Below are positions 45,367-54,399 of a stretch of 64,000 nucleotides of DNA, in pieces. Position 1 is the stretch's first letter. Every line of letters starts with the position of its first letter. The notes under the pieces were generated by a model. It did not search any database. It was not told the DNA's origin and saw nothing but the letters and a program-made list of their open reading frames with translations. A program made the position numbers and the translations under genes. The stretch is from Suipraeoptans intestinalis (lineage in GTDB: Bacteria > Bacillota > Clostridia > Lachnospirales > Lachnospiraceae): contig NZ_VULY01000018.1 of NCBI RefSeq assembly GCF_009696485.1, positions 310,001 through 374,000 of the forward strand, written 5' to 3'.

Positions 45367-45783
45367 CTCTGTTAAAACAATGTAGTGAGATCAACTGTCT
45401 GTCTCTCTGCTAAAATATCCCAATGCTGCAAAAGATATCGTCTCCCTCTCAAAATAACACAATGCGGCCAAATATATGCCGTTTCGCCAAAACCTTGTAA
45501 GGGGAGCAACTGTATACTGCTTTTCCAAAACCTTGTAATGAGAACAACTATACGCCGCTTCGCCAAAACACTATATTGGGAGCAACTGTATACTGCTTTG
45601 CCAAAACCTTGTAATGGGAACAACTATGCGCTGCTTCGCCAAAACACTGTGATAGGAACAACTGTACGCCGTTTCGCCAACCCAATACAAGGGGAACCAG
45701 CTATACCTCTTCATTAAGATCATGCAATGGGAACAATGATGTGCCGCTTCGATGGATCATACGGCAGGATCTGCTGACAAGCA
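45367..45783. repeat. 11-unit, 38-bp degenerate tandem repeat
   Basis: Eleven abutting units (one of 37 bp, the rest 38) share a GCTTCGCCAAAAC core and a GGGAACAACTATAC-like half. The central units (45481-45670) are the most alike and alternate between a GTATACT and a TACGCC type, implying a 76-bp higher-order unit; the ends are degenerate. There are no unique spacers, so it is not a CRISPR array. It lies between a probable promoter and the pseudokinase start, so it is likely in the transcribed leader. Confidence 0.9.
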
Positions 45784-45817
45784 GATAGACGCAGGTTTCC
45801 CTGCTAAGAATGAATTC

Positions 45818-45846
45818 ATAGTATATGATTTTTTGTAAAAACACAA
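45818..45846 (-). promoter_or_regulatory. Candidate promoter upstream of the 38-bp repeats
   Basis: TTGTGT at 45841-45846 and TACTAT at 45818-45823 on the minus strand, spacing 17 bp. Its transcript would cross the whole repeat before reaching the pseudokinase gene. The rest of the gap to 46061 shows one strong stem-loop and no supported gene. Confidence 0.4.
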
Positions 45847-45967
45847 GGGAATTCCAGGATTTGTCAATTTTTATGAATGTTTTACAAAGGATATAAAAAA
45901 GGAATCGGCATTGACTTTGTAAAAAAAGCTCCTTCTCCCAAAGCAACCCGATCCCTCTAAATAAGTC

Positions 45968-45999
45968 GCCCCCCAAATGCCATGTGCACTTTGAGGGGC
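45968..45999 (-). terminator. Stem-loop downstream of the second phosphofructokinase
   Basis: GCCCCTCAAA and TTTGGGGGGC arms pair over at least ten bases and extend with TGC/GCA. The T tract is weak, so termination efficiency is uncertain. Confidence 0.5.
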
Positions 46000-46061
46000 A
46001 ATTGATCCGTCAGCGTCAGGACTTTCTGAAATGACTGCTTTCGATCCGTCCTGTTTCTTCT

Positions 46062-47309
46062 CTATCTGTGACTTAATTCCTTGGGAGTATACAGGTGTCT
46101 GGGGATCCCGTCTACCATAACAGGGGAAACATCTCCCTGAATCAGCGGTCTTACATAGGATATAAATTCTCCGGTCACGTAGGTTCCTTCCTCATTGACC
46201 CATGCTCTGGGAACCAGTTTTTCGTCATTGGCGATCTTGTGGACATCCTTGACCTCTGTACCGCACTGATACGGATCGTCTGAAAGTCTCTGCAACACTA
46301 CCATTTTTCCGGAGTCGCCTTCATCCGCCGCCTTTACCGCTGCTCCACCCACCTGATACGCCTCCAGGATATCCACTCTGGACGCCGCATGGGAGGCTGA
46401 TCTTTGCAGGGTGCTAAGCTCGATGGCTCTGGTCTTGCATCCTACTTCTCCCGCGATAAAGCTTGCCAGATAGGAAGCGGTCCCGGACAGCTGCTTATGC
46501 CCAAAAGCGTCTACAAAGTCAATGCTGCTTCCCATCTCGCAGACATACCTTCCGTCTGCCACACGGATCCCTTCGGATACGGCAACCACAATAGACGTTT
46601 TCTCCTGGAGAAGCTTCTTCACCTTCCCGCAGAATTCTTCCAGGTCAAATACGATCTCCGGAAGATAGATCAGATCCGGTCCTTCGCAGTCCTCTCCCTT
46701 GGAAAGCGCCGTTGCACCCGTCAGCCAGCCGGCATTGCGTCCCATGATCTCTACGATCGTCACCACGCCTTTTTCATATTCCAGACAAAATCCATCCCGG
46801 ATGATCTCCTTCATGGAGGTTCCGATGTATTTTGCCGCACTTCCGTATCCCGGCGTATGATCCGTCAGCGCCAGGTCATTGTCGATCGTCTTGGGACATC
46901 CTACGAAGCGTGTGGAATGTCCGGTGATAATGGCATAATCCGACAGCTTTTTGATGGTATCCATGGAATCGTTTCCTCCGATATAGATAAAGGCTTCTAT
47001 ATCCAGCCTGTCCAGAATTTCAAAAATCTTATCATAAACCTCCCTGTTTTCATGGATCTCCGGAAGCTTATAGCGGCAGGATCCCAAAAAAGCCGCCGGT
47101 GTACGCTTCAGAAGCTCTGCATCCAGCTCCGTTTTAATATGATCTGACAGATCTATATACTTTTCCTGAAGAAGTCCCTGCACCCCGTGCAGCATCCCGT
47201 ATACCTTGTTTGCACCTCTGTCCTTTGCTGTGCGGTACACTCCCGCCAGACTGGAATTAATGGCGGCAGTCGGTCCGCCCGACTGTCCTACGATCACATT
47301 TCTCTTCAT
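46062..47309 (-). CDS. pfp: 6-phosphofructokinase, pyrophosphate-dependent type (paralogue)
   Basis: A 415-residue enzyme with GGNDSMDT (111-118) and PKTIDND (139-145), the PPi-type signature also present in the paralogue at 37330-38553. Both start with the QSGGPTAxINSSLxGV phosphate loop. ATG 47309 is chosen for its GAAGGGAG site; the longer frame to 47351 has none. It is monocistronic. Two such copies 7.5 kb apart suggest an old duplication with divergent regulation; one copy may prefer another substrate such as sedoheptulose 7-phosphate, which is inference. Confidence 0.92.
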   Translation of the reverse strand: MKRNVIVGQSGGPTAAINSSLAGVYRTAKDRGANKVYGMLHGVQGLLQEKYIDLSDHIKTELDAELLKRTPAAFLGSCRYKLPEIHENREVYDKIFEILDRLDIEAFIYIGGNDSMDTIKKLSDYAIITGHSTRFVGCPKTIDNDLALTDHTPGYGSAAKYIGTSMKEIIRDGFCLEYEKGVVTIVEIMGRNAGWLTGATALSKGEDCEGPDLIYLPEIVFDLEEFCGKVKKLLQEKTSIVVAVSEGIRVADGRYVCEMGSSIDFVDAFGHKQLSGTASYLASFIAGEVGCKTRAIELSTLQRSASHAASRVDILEAYQVGGAAVKAADEGDSGKMVVLQRLSDDPYQCGTEVKDVHKIANDEKLVPRAWVNEEGTYVTGEFISYVRPLIQGDVSPVMVDGIPRHLYTPKELSHR

Positions 47310-47404
47310 GACAAACTCCCTTCCTTCTTTTCCTGTATTTTCTGATTTCATCTCTATTATTTTAGTATATTTTTATAGAAATGTCCATAAAACCGAACGT
47401 TTTT

Positions 47405-47572
47405 TTATTCATTTTTATCAATATGTTCCATCTGTTTTGCACGCTCTGATGCCCGGGCAAGCCCTCTCATGCAGCCGTTTCCCAACAGCTCCACCACTTC
47501 TCCCTTTTCCGCCTTTCCCCGCATTTCACACTGATTTCTACAGGCGGTGCATGTCATTACAAATTCTTCCAC
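47405..47572 (-). CDS. Tiny four-cysteine protein (DUF1667-like)
   Basis: A 55-residue frame beginning with GTG 47572, with GGAGGAG six bases upstream. It contains CTACRNQC and later GNGCMRG, the CxxCxxxC...GxxCxRG pattern of DUF1667 zinc- or FeS-type proteins that usually accompany a glycerol-3-phosphate oxidase pair. Those partners are not here. The same frame runs upstream to 47833 without a site or recognisable sequence, so I take the short form. Confidence 0.65.
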   Translation of the reverse strand: MEEFVMTCTACRNQCEMRGKAEKGEVVELLGNGCMRGLARASERAKQMEHIDKNE

Positions 47573-47757
47573 TTTCTCTCCTCCTTCTGTTCTGTCTGTT
47601 CTCTCGTACCCGGTCTCTTCTATCCCGTTTCCGGTTTTTATCCTGCTTCTATATCCTGTTTTTCGTTTTAACGTATCATGCTGCGGCGGATCGCTTTTGC
47701 CACACGGTTTCATACCGCTGCAGCGCGGTCCTGACAGAGTATTTTCTGTGATATGAC

Positions 47758-47781
47758 AAAAGAGCCTACACCGGTAGGCTC
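47758..47781 (-). terminator. Terminator downstream of metA
   Basis: GAGCCTAC and GTAGGCTC pair perfectly around CGGT and are followed by TTTT on the minus strand. It ends the thrS - AI-2E - metA transcription unit. The rest of 47573-47789 shows nothing. Confidence 0.8.
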
Positions 47782-47789
47782 CTTCCTCC

Positions 47790-48707
47790 TTAAAGCGTTC
47801 CGCTCCAATCGTAGGGCGTCGCCTGATACACATAATAATTCAACCAGTTCGTATACAGATTGTTGGCCGCCGCCCTCCAGGTGAGCAGCGGTTTTTCCCT
47901 GCTGTCATCCTTGGGGTAATAGTTCACCGGCATCTGAATAGCCAGCCCTTTCTCCAGATCCCTTTTATATTCTGCATCCAGTGTCACTCTGTCATACTCC
48001 GGATGTCCCATAACGAAGATCTGCCGTCCTTCCTTCGCCGTAGCGATAAACAGCCCCGCTTCTTCTGATTCTGCCAGCACCGTCAGCCTTTCATCCTTTC
48101 TGATTTCCTCCATGGGAACCTCTGTATGCCGGGAATGCGGCGCAAAAAACACATCGTCAAAGCCTCTGACCAGAGGGATTTTTCGATTTAGGACCCTGTG
48201 CTGAAATACGCCAAACATTTTCTCTTTCAGCGGAACCTTCTGGATCCCGTAGTGGTAATATAAGCCTGCCTGCGCGCCCCAGCAAAGATGCAGGGTAGAC
48301 GTCACATGCTCATTGGTCCACTCCATGATCTCCTTTAATTCTTCCCAATAGTTCACTTCCTCAAAAGGCATCTGCTCTACCGGCGCTCCCGTAATGATAA
48401 AGCCGTCAAACTTTTCTTCCCGGATCTCATGAAAACGCTGATAAAACTTATTCAGATGACTGGTAGGAGTGTTCTTCGCCTTATGGCTTGCCACATTGAC
48501 AAACACCACGTCCACCTGCAAAGGTGTATTGGAAAGAGAACGAAGAATCTGCAGCTCCGTGTCCTCCTTCAATGGCATCAGATTCAAAAGTCCGATCCGG
48601 ATAGGACGAATATCCTGATGGACGGCGCGGTGTTCATCCATCACAAAAATGTTTTCCTGTTCCAAAATCTCTTTGACGGGCAAATCGTTCTGTACTCGAA
48701 TTGGCAT
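47790..48707 (-). CDS. metA: Homoserine O-acetyltransferase (MetA fold)
   Basis: A 305-residue enzyme with the catalytic cysteine C142 in HLCWGAQAG and H235/E237 in GHPEY, numbering that matches characterised MetA proteins. Residue 111 is glutamate (GAPVEQ); in studied MetA enzymes Glu111 selects acetyl-CoA and Gly111 selects succinyl-CoA, so this should be an acetyltransferase. It begins methionine synthesis from homoserine. No SAM riboswitch precedes it; it follows the AI-2E gene after seven bases. Confidence 0.94.
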   Translation of the reverse strand: MPIRVQNDLPVKEILEQENIFVMDEHRAVHQDIRPIRIGLLNLMPLKEDTELQILRSLSNTPLQVDVVFVNVASHKAKNTPTSHLNKFYQRFHEIREEKFDGFIITGAPVEQMPFEEVNYWEELKEIMEWTNEHVTSTLHLCWGAQAGLYYHYGIQKVPLKEKMFGVFQHRVLNRKIPLVRGFDDVFFAPHSRHTEVPMEEIRKDERLTVLAESEEAGLFIATAKEGRQIFVMGHPEYDRVTLDAEYKRDLEKGLAIQMPVNYYPKDDSREKPLLTWRAAANNLYTNWLNYYVYQATPYDWSGTL

Positions 48708-48713
48708 GTTTTC

Positions 48714-50093
48714 CTATTCCTCCATTTTGCTGTCCTTTTTGTCTTTGCCGTCTGCTTCTAAGTGCAGTCCTTTTTTTCCTTCTTCATGAAAATACTGTCC
48801 GGAATCATCCACATAGCTTTTCATATCGTAATAGTTAGAATCCAAAGGCAGTTCCTTCTTTTCCAGCCGCCCTTTGATCCACATATCGGCAATGTAGTAC
48901 AATACCGCAAAGGTGGGCACTCCCATGATCATTCCTACAAATCCAAACATTCCGCCTCCCAGAAGAATGGATACCACCACCCAAAAAGCCGACAGGCCGG
49001 TAGAATCTCCCAGGATCTTGGGCCCCAGGATATTTCCGTCAAACTGCTGGAGTACCAGAATGAAAATGATAAAATACAGTCCCTTCATGGGATCTTCCAG
49101 CATGATCAAAAAGGCGCTGGGGATCGCTCCGATATAAGGTCCGAAAAAGGGGATCACATTGGTAGTTCCCACGATCACACTTACCAGTATAGCATAGGGC
49201 ATCTTCAATACGCTCAGTCCGATAAAACACAAGACCCCTATAATGGCAGAATCAATTACCTTACCGATAATAAATCCTCCGAAGATCTCATTACTTTTTG
49301 TTGTGATGTGCAAGATCAGGTTCGCCTGTCTGAACGGGAAAATGGAATACACTGCTTTTTTGGACTGCTTCGCAAATGTTTCTTTTCCGGACAATAGGTA
49401 TACAGAGATAATGACTCCCACTAAAAACTTAAAGATTTCGTTGAGGATGTTGAAAACTCCTACCGTTAAATTGGACATCACGGCATTGGCACGGCTGAGA
49501 AGATCCGTCCGGATCCACTTCTGGAACATCTGCGTTCCTTCTGTGATCCCCGTCTTCAGCAGTTTTCCCGTGGTAGAATCGTCCAGCTGGATCTCACTGA
49601 CCTTCCTGACCAGCAGGTTCATTTGCCCCGGGAGATTATAAGCCAGCTTCAGGATACTCCTGTAAAGCTCCGGGATCAACAGGTTAAACAGCGTAATCAC
49701 CACCACTACCATGATCAGCAGCGCCAAAAAGATTCCGGTCCCCCTGGAAAGCTTTTCTGCCCTCTTTTTGTTTTTCATCGTCTTTTCCAGAACGGGAAGC
49801 AAATACTTGTCCGTCTGCTTTACGATGGGATTGAGCAAATATGCCACCACACATCCGTAAATGACCGGCTTTAATACTTCTGCAATTTTTCTGGTCAGAT
49901 CTGAAATATTGGTAAATCTAAGCAGTGCAAAATAAAACAGGATACTGGCTGCGATCACCAGAAAATAGGTCATACCTCTGGCAAACTGTTGCCGAAGCTT
50001 GGAAGGTTTTCCCCCTCCCAGCTTCGGCTTTGCCGTATAATAAGCCTTTTGCTCCTCCTGTGTCTGTTCCGTCATTTTTTTATCTTCCTGCAT
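48714..50093 (-). CDS. AI-2E family transporter-like membrane protein
   Basis: A 459-residue protein with about eight membrane segments and the family stretches ISVYLLSGKE, IPFFGPYIGAIPSAF and LGDSTGLSAFWVVVSILLGGG. The family includes exporters of small molecules and Na+/H+ antiporters, so the autoinducer name is not evidence of function. It begins 17 bases after thrS ends and is likely co-transcribed with it. A charged C-terminal tail follows the last helix. Confidence 0.88.
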   Translation of the reverse strand: MQEDKKMTEQTQEEQKAYYTAKPKLGGGKPSKLRQQFARGMTYFLVIAASILFYFALLRFTNISDLTRKIAEVLKPVIYGCVVAYLLNPIVKQTDKYLLPVLEKTMKNKKRAEKLSRGTGIFLALLIMVVVVITLFNLLIPELYRSILKLAYNLPGQMNLLVRKVSEIQLDDSTTGKLLKTGITEGTQMFQKWIRTDLLSRANAVMSNLTVGVFNILNEIFKFLVGVIISVYLLSGKETFAKQSKKAVYSIFPFRQANLILHITTKSNEIFGGFIIGKVIDSAIIGVLCFIGLSVLKMPYAILVSVIVGTTNVIPFFGPYIGAIPSAFLIMLEDPMKGLYFIIFILVLQQFDGNILGPKILGDSTGLSAFWVVVSILLGGGMFGFVGMIMGVPTFAVLYYIADMWIKGRLEKKELPLDSNYYDMKSYVDDSGQYFHEEGKKGLHLEADGKDKKDSKMEE

Positions 50094-50110
50094 ATCATCT
50101 CCGTTCTTCT

Positions 50111-52036
50111 CTATTCGTCCTTCTGAACTTCTCTTTGGATCTTTCCTTCAATTTCCTCCAGGATCCCGGATATAAAAGCTTCTGTTGATCTCTGTCCCTC
50201 GTCTCCGGCAAACCGGCTTCTTACTGCTACCAGACCTTCTTCCTCTTCCTTGGCTCCCACCACCAGCATGTACGGAACCTTGTTCATCTGTGTCTCCCGG
50301 ATCTTATAGCCAATCTTTTCTGCTCTCTCGTCGATCTCTCCACGAATGCCTGCCCGGTTCAGCTGCTCCAGCACGCTTCTTCCGTATTCCACATACTTCT
50401 CCGAGATCGGCAGAACCCGCACCTGCACCGGCGCCAGCCAGGTAGGAAAGGCTCCTGCAAAATGCTCTGTCAGGATTCCGATAAACCGTTCAATGGATCC
50501 AAACGCCACTCGGTGGATCATGATGGGACGATGCTTTTCTCCGTCCGCTCCGGTGTATTCCAGTTCAAATCTTTGGGGCAGCTGCATATCCAGCTGGATG
50601 GTTCCGCATTGCCAGGTCCTTCCGATAGAATCCTCCAGATGGAAGTCGATCTTCGGTCCATAAAAAGCTCCGTCTCCTTCATTAATGACATAGTCCCGTC
50701 CCAGGTCGTCTAACGCTCCCTGTAATCCTTCTGTTGCGATCTCCCAATCCCTGTCGTCTCCCATGCTGTTTTCCGGCCTTGTGGAAAGCTCGATGTGGTA
50801 TTTAAATCCAAATAGACTGTAAACCTCGTCGATCAGCCTGACCACTCCCTTGATCTCCTCTCGGATCTGCTCCGGAGTCATGAAAATATGGGCGTCATCC
50901 TGTGTAAAGCAGCGTACACGGAACAGACCGTGAAGGGCTCCCGACTTTTCATGACGATGCACCAGTCCCAGTTCTCCTGCACGCAGCGGAAGATCCTTAT
51001 AGGAGCGGGGTTCCGATTTGTAGACCAGCATTCCGCCGGGACAGTTCATCGGTTTGATGGCAAAGTCTTCTCCGTCGATCTGAGTGGTGTACATGTTTTC
51101 TCTGTAATGATACCAGTGTCCTGAAGTCTCCCACAAATGTCTGCTTAGGATCACCGGAGTGGAAATCTCCACATATCCGTTGTCCTTATGCAACTGTCTC
51201 CAGTAATCCAGCAAGGTGTTTTTCAGCACCATTCCCTTGGGAAGGAAGAAGGGGAAGCCCGGTCCCTCCTCACACATCATAAACAGCCCCAGCTCTTTTC
51301 CCAGCTTTCTGTGATCTCTCTTTTTGGCCTCCTCCAGCCGGTGAAGGTATTCTTCCAGCTGCGCCTTCTTTGGGTAGGAGATTCCATAGATACGGGTCAG
51401 CATTTTATTCTTTTCACTGCCTCTCCAGTAGGCCCCTGCCAGACTGGTAAGCTTTACTGCCTTTACTGCCTTTGTTGACATCAGATGAGGCCCTGCGCAC
51501 AGATCTACAAATTCTCCCTGCTGGTAGAAACTGATCTCCTCTCCTTCCGGAAGATCCTGAACCAGTTCTACCTTGTAGTTTTCTCCCTTTTCTTCAAAAT
51601 ATGCGACCGCTTCCTCCCGCGGCTTTGTAAACCGCCGGATCGGAAGATTTTCCTTTACGATCTTTTTCATTTCGGCTTCTATTTTTTCCAGATCCTCCGC
51701 TACAAAGGGAATCTCTCTGTCTACATCATAATAAAATCCATTCTCAATAGAAGGTCCGATAGCCAGCCTGGTATCCGGATACAGCCGTTTAATCGCCTGT
51801 GCCAGAATATGAGAAGAAGTATGCCAGAATGCTCCTTTTCCTTCTTCCTGCTCAAATGTCAGGATCTCCAGCTGACAGTCTTCCCGGATCTCTGTCCGCA
51901 GATCCACGATCTCTCCGTCTTTCTTCCCTGCTGTCGCTGCCCTTGCCAGCCCCTCGCTGATATCCTTTGCGATCTCCAGCACGGACATGCTCTGCGCATA
52001 TTCTTTTACTTCTCCGCCTTTTAATTGTACTTTCAT
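50111..52036 (-). CDS. thrS: Threonyl-tRNA synthetase
   Basis: A 641-residue class II synthetase: TGS domain at 1-62, editing domain with HTSSHILAQAIKRLYP near 72-87, catalytic motif 2 RCFTQDDAHIF, motif 3 GSIERFIGIL near 515 and a C-terminal anticodon-binding domain. It charges tRNA-Thr; a tRNA-Thr(GGT) gene is at 59210-59282. The leader carries a T-box element that should sense uncharged tRNA-Thr. ATG 52036 has GAGGAAG upstream. Confidence 0.97.
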   Translation of the reverse strand: MKVQLKGGEVKEYAQSMSVLEIAKDISEGLARAATAGKKDGEIVDLRTEIREDCQLEILTFEQEEGKGAFWHTSSHILAQAIKRLYPDTRLAIGPSIENGFYYDVDREIPFVAEDLEKIEAEMKKIVKENLPIRRFTKPREEAVAYFEEKGENYKVELVQDLPEGEEISFYQQGEFVDLCAGPHLMSTKAVKAVKLTSLAGAYWRGSEKNKMLTRIYGISYPKKAQLEEYLHRLEEAKKRDHRKLGKELGLFMMCEEGPGFPFFLPKGMVLKNTLLDYWRQLHKDNGYVEISTPVILSRHLWETSGHWYHYRENMYTTQIDGEDFAIKPMNCPGGMLVYKSEPRSYKDLPLRAGELGLVHRHEKSGALHGLFRVRCFTQDDAHIFMTPEQIREEIKGVVRLIDEVYSLFGFKYHIELSTRPENSMGDDRDWEIATEGLQGALDDLGRDYVINEGDGAFYGPKIDFHLEDSIGRTWQCGTIQLDMQLPQRFELEYTGADGEKHRPIMIHRVAFGSIERFIGILTEHFAGAFPTWLAPVQVRVLPISEKYVEYGRSVLEQLNRAGIRGEIDERAEKIGYKIRETQMNKVPYMLVVGAKEEEEGLVAVRSRFAGDEGQRSTEAFISGILEEIEGKIQREVQKDE

Positions 52037-52184
52037 GGCTTCTTCCTCTCTTTCTTTTTATGTGTTCGGCTGTCTGGGATCTGATCCTTCGCCGTCCTGT
52101 AATGTCTGCTTTAGCTTCCTTCCGCAAAATATCGTTCCCACCGGAAGCTTTCTTGTTTCACAGGGTCTCTCTTTCTTATAAAAC

Positions 52185-52439
52185 AAAAAAGCCCCTTACA
52201 GCATACTGCCGTAAGGGACGAGTTGACTTCTCGCGGTTCCACCCTGCTTGCACCGGAAATTCCGGTGCCTCTTCATTGTGACGATAACGGTGCCGCCGGG
52301 CTGTTTTGCAGCCACTCAGAGGTGGTTTTCAAATGGTTCCTGCCTAAGAAGCTCTCAGCCTGCGGCTTCTTCTCTCTGTAAAGATTTCCCATCCTACTCT
52401 TCGCTCTTCAACGTGTTTTCTTTTATACAGGATTATATA
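52185..52439 (-). promoter_or_regulatory. T-box riboswitch leader of thrS
   Basis: The T-box sequence GGGTGGAACCGCG lies at 52232-52244 on the minus strand, followed by a terminator (CCTTAC / GTAAGG stem, then TTTTTT at 52185-52190). The upstream half folds into stem I and further stems. A threonine codon ACC lies at about 52321-52326 within an AAAACCACC context, the likely specifier. The element fills most of the 440-bp gap upstream of thrS. Confidence 0.9.
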
Positions 52440-52445
52440 GGACTC

Positions 52446-52473
52446 ATTATAGCACCGTTCCCATAATTGTCAA
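52446..52473 (-). promoter_or_regulatory. Promoter of the thrS T-box leader
   Basis: TTGACA at 52468-52473 and TATAAT at 52446-52451 on the minus strand, spacing 16 bp. Confidence 0.8.
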
Positions 52474-52477
52474 CACC

Positions 52478-52984
52478 TTATTTTCCGCAGCATTTCTTAT
52501 ATTTCTTTCCGCTGCCGCAGGGACATGGTTCATTTCTTCCCACCTTCTTTTCCTTGCGAATAGTGCCGGACTCCTTCTGTTCCTTGTACAGTTTCTTCCG
52601 TTCTTCTTCCGTATAGATCCTTTCCCACTGGGGCAGTTCATACAGCCAGTCTGCCTTTGCTGCCACCATATTCTTATACAGCTTTTCCGTGTCAAATGCC
52701 AGGCTGACTTTTGTATCCTCGTCCATGGTCTCGATCGGATTTTCCGTTTTCAGACTTTCATTGATCCCATCCAAAAAACCTACCATGGTCAGCACTTCCT
52801 GCCCGTATTTTTCTGCCAGTTCCTTTACGCTTCCTTCGACTTCCTCCTCCGGATGCTCCAGCAGCTTTTCGTAGATCTCCTTTTCTATCTGAAAATAGGA
52901 TCCCCAGAAATTCTGAAGCTGTCCCTTATCTGCCGTCTCATCATAGGCAATGCCTCTCCATTGCTCCAATAGTGTCTTGCTCAT
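52478..52984 (-). CDS. SEC-C motif protein
   Basis: A 168-residue acidic helical protein ending in a SEC-C zinc-binding motif, [18 protein letters not shown], like the tail of SecA. The body (residues 1-145) has no further recognised domain. It lies 43 bases downstream of purA and probably shares its transcript. Such proteins bind metal and may contact the ribosome or SecB-like partners; the function here is unknown. Confidence 0.85.
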   Translation of the reverse strand: MSKTLLEQWRGIAYDETADKGQLQNFWGSYFQIEKEIYEKLLEHPEEEVEGSVKELAEKYGQEVLTMVGFLDGINESLKTENPIETMDEDTKVSLAFDTEKLYKNMVAAKADWLYELPQWERIYTEEERKKLYKEQKESGTIRKEKKVGRNEPCPCGSGKKYKKCCGK

Positions 52985-53027
52985 CGCTTTTTCTACGGCG
53001 GCGGTCGCCTGCCGTATCTCCTTTCAT

Positions 53028-54305
53028 CTATTTTCTGTAAATAATGTCGTTCCTTCCCGGTCCGTTGGATACCATGGTGATCGAATACCCGATCTGCTCC
53101 TCCACAAATTCAATGTACTCTCTGCAGAGTCTGGGAAGCTTTTCATATTCCCGGATGCCGCTGATGTCACAGTTCCATCCCTCCAGCACCTTCCAGACAG
53201 GCTTTGCCTTTTCCAGCAAATGTGTGGTAGGAAATTCGGTGGTCACCTCTCCATTGATCTCATAGCCGACGCAAACAGGGATTTCTTTCAAATATCCCAA
53301 GACATCCAGCACCGTAAACGCTACGTCTGTGGTGCCCTGAAGTCTGCACCCGTACTTGGAGGCCACACAGTCAAACCACCCCATCCTTCTGGGACGTCCT
53401 GTGGTCGCTCCGTACTCTCCGCCGTCTCCGCCGCGTCTTCTCAGCTCGTCTGCTTCTTCTCCAAAGATCTCGCTGACAAATGCCCCTGCTCCTACTGCAC
53501 TGGAATAGGCTTTGCATACCGTGATGATCTGCTTGATCTCATAGGGAGGGATTCCCGCTCCGATCGCTCCGTAGGCTGCCAGTGTAGAAGAGGAAGTCAC
53601 CATAGGATAGATCCCGTGATCTGTATCCTTCAGGGAACCCAGCTGTCCTTCCAGCAAAACTTCCTTTCCTTCCTTCAGCGCTTCATGCAGATACAAAGAC
53701 GTATTGCACACATAGGGTTCTATCATCTTTTTGTATCCTTTGAGTTCTTCCAGCAGATCCTCCGGTGTGATCGCCGGTTTGTGATACAGGTTTTCCAGCA
53801 GTACATTTTTCTGCTCTGCCACACGGACCACTTTTTCTTTCAGCAGCTCCTCATCAAACAGCTCGCTGACCTGAAATCCTGTTTTTGCATATTTATCCGA
53901 ATAGAAAGGCGCGATCCCGGACTTGGTGGATCCAAAAGATTTGCCTCCCAGCCTCTCCTCCTCATAGGCGTCCAGCGCCTTGTGGTAGGACATGACCATC
54001 TGGGCTCTGTCCGATACCAGAATCTTTGGCATGGGAACCCCCTGCTCCACGATGGACTGGATCTCTCCAAACAATACGGGAATATCCAGAGCCACACCAT
54101 TGCCTATGATACTTGTGGTATGTTCATAAAACACTCCGGACGGAAGGGTATGCAGCGCAAATTTCCCATAATCATTGATGATGGTGTGTCCCGCATTTGC
54201 TCCTCCCTGGTATCTTACGATGATGTCAGCCTTTTTTGCTAGCATATCGGTGATCTTCCCTTTTCCTTCATCTCCCCAGTTCGCTCCCACGACTGCTTTT
54301 ACCAT
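53028..54305 (-). CDS. purA: Adenylosuccinate synthetase
   Basis: A 425-residue GTPase-fold enzyme with the P loop GANWGDEGKGKITD near 7-20, GGANAGHT near 34-41 and the TTGRPRRMGWFD segment near 300. It joins IMP and aspartate on the way to AMP. The residue after GAN is W where most have GxQWGDEGKGK, a mild variant. The promoter at 54360-54388 has a strong TATAAT. Confidence 0.97.
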   Translation of the reverse strand: MVKAVVGANWGDEGKGKITDMLAKKADIIVRYQGGANAGHTIINDYGKFALHTLPSGVFYEHTTSIIGNGVALDIPVLFGEIQSIVEQGVPMPKILVSDRAQMVMSYHKALDAYEEERLGGKSFGSTKSGIAPFYSDKYAKTGFQVSELFDEELLKEKVVRVAEQKNVLLENLYHKPAITPEDLLEELKGYKKMIEPYVCNTSLYLHEALKEGKEVLLEGQLGSLKDTDHGIYPMVTSSSTLAAYGAIGAGIPPYEIKQIITVCKAYSSAVGAGAFVSEIFGEEADELRRRGGDGGEYGATTGRPRRMGWFDCVASKYGCRLQGTTDVAFTVLDVLGYLKEIPVCVGYEINGEVTTEFPTTHLLEKAKPVWKVLEGWNCDISGIREYEKLPRLCREYIEFVEEQIGYSITMVSNGPGRNDIIYRK

Positions 54306-54359
54306 ATTATTCCTCCTGCATCACTGCCTTGTTCCTTCATCCTTTGACTCAACGTGTGC

Positions 54360-54388
54360 ATTATACTACATATTATTTCATCTGTAAA
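54360..54388 (-). promoter_or_regulatory. Promoter of purA
   Basis: TTTACA at 54383-54388 and TATAAT at 54360-54365 on the minus strand, spacing 17 bp. Confidence 0.75.
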
Positions 54389-54399
54389 ACAAAATTTCT

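Noticed and set aside
45385..45717. 110-codon plus-strand gene within the repeats
   Set aside because: It consists only of the 38-bp repeat read in rotating frames, lacks a ribosome site and matches no domain.
45367..45783. CRISPR array
   Set aside because: The 38-bp units abut directly with no unique spacers, diverge gradually and have no cas genes nearby.
45701..45976. 91-codon minus-strand gene upstream of the repeats
   Set aside because: It has no ribosome site, spans the candidate promoter and shows no domain.
46062..47309. ATP-dependent phosphofructokinase
   Set aside because: GGND and PKTIDND replace the ATP-type GGDG and PGTIDND motifs in both copies.
47790..48707. Homoserine O-succinyltransferase
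   Set aside because: Residue 111 is glutamate, the acetyl-CoA type, not glycine.
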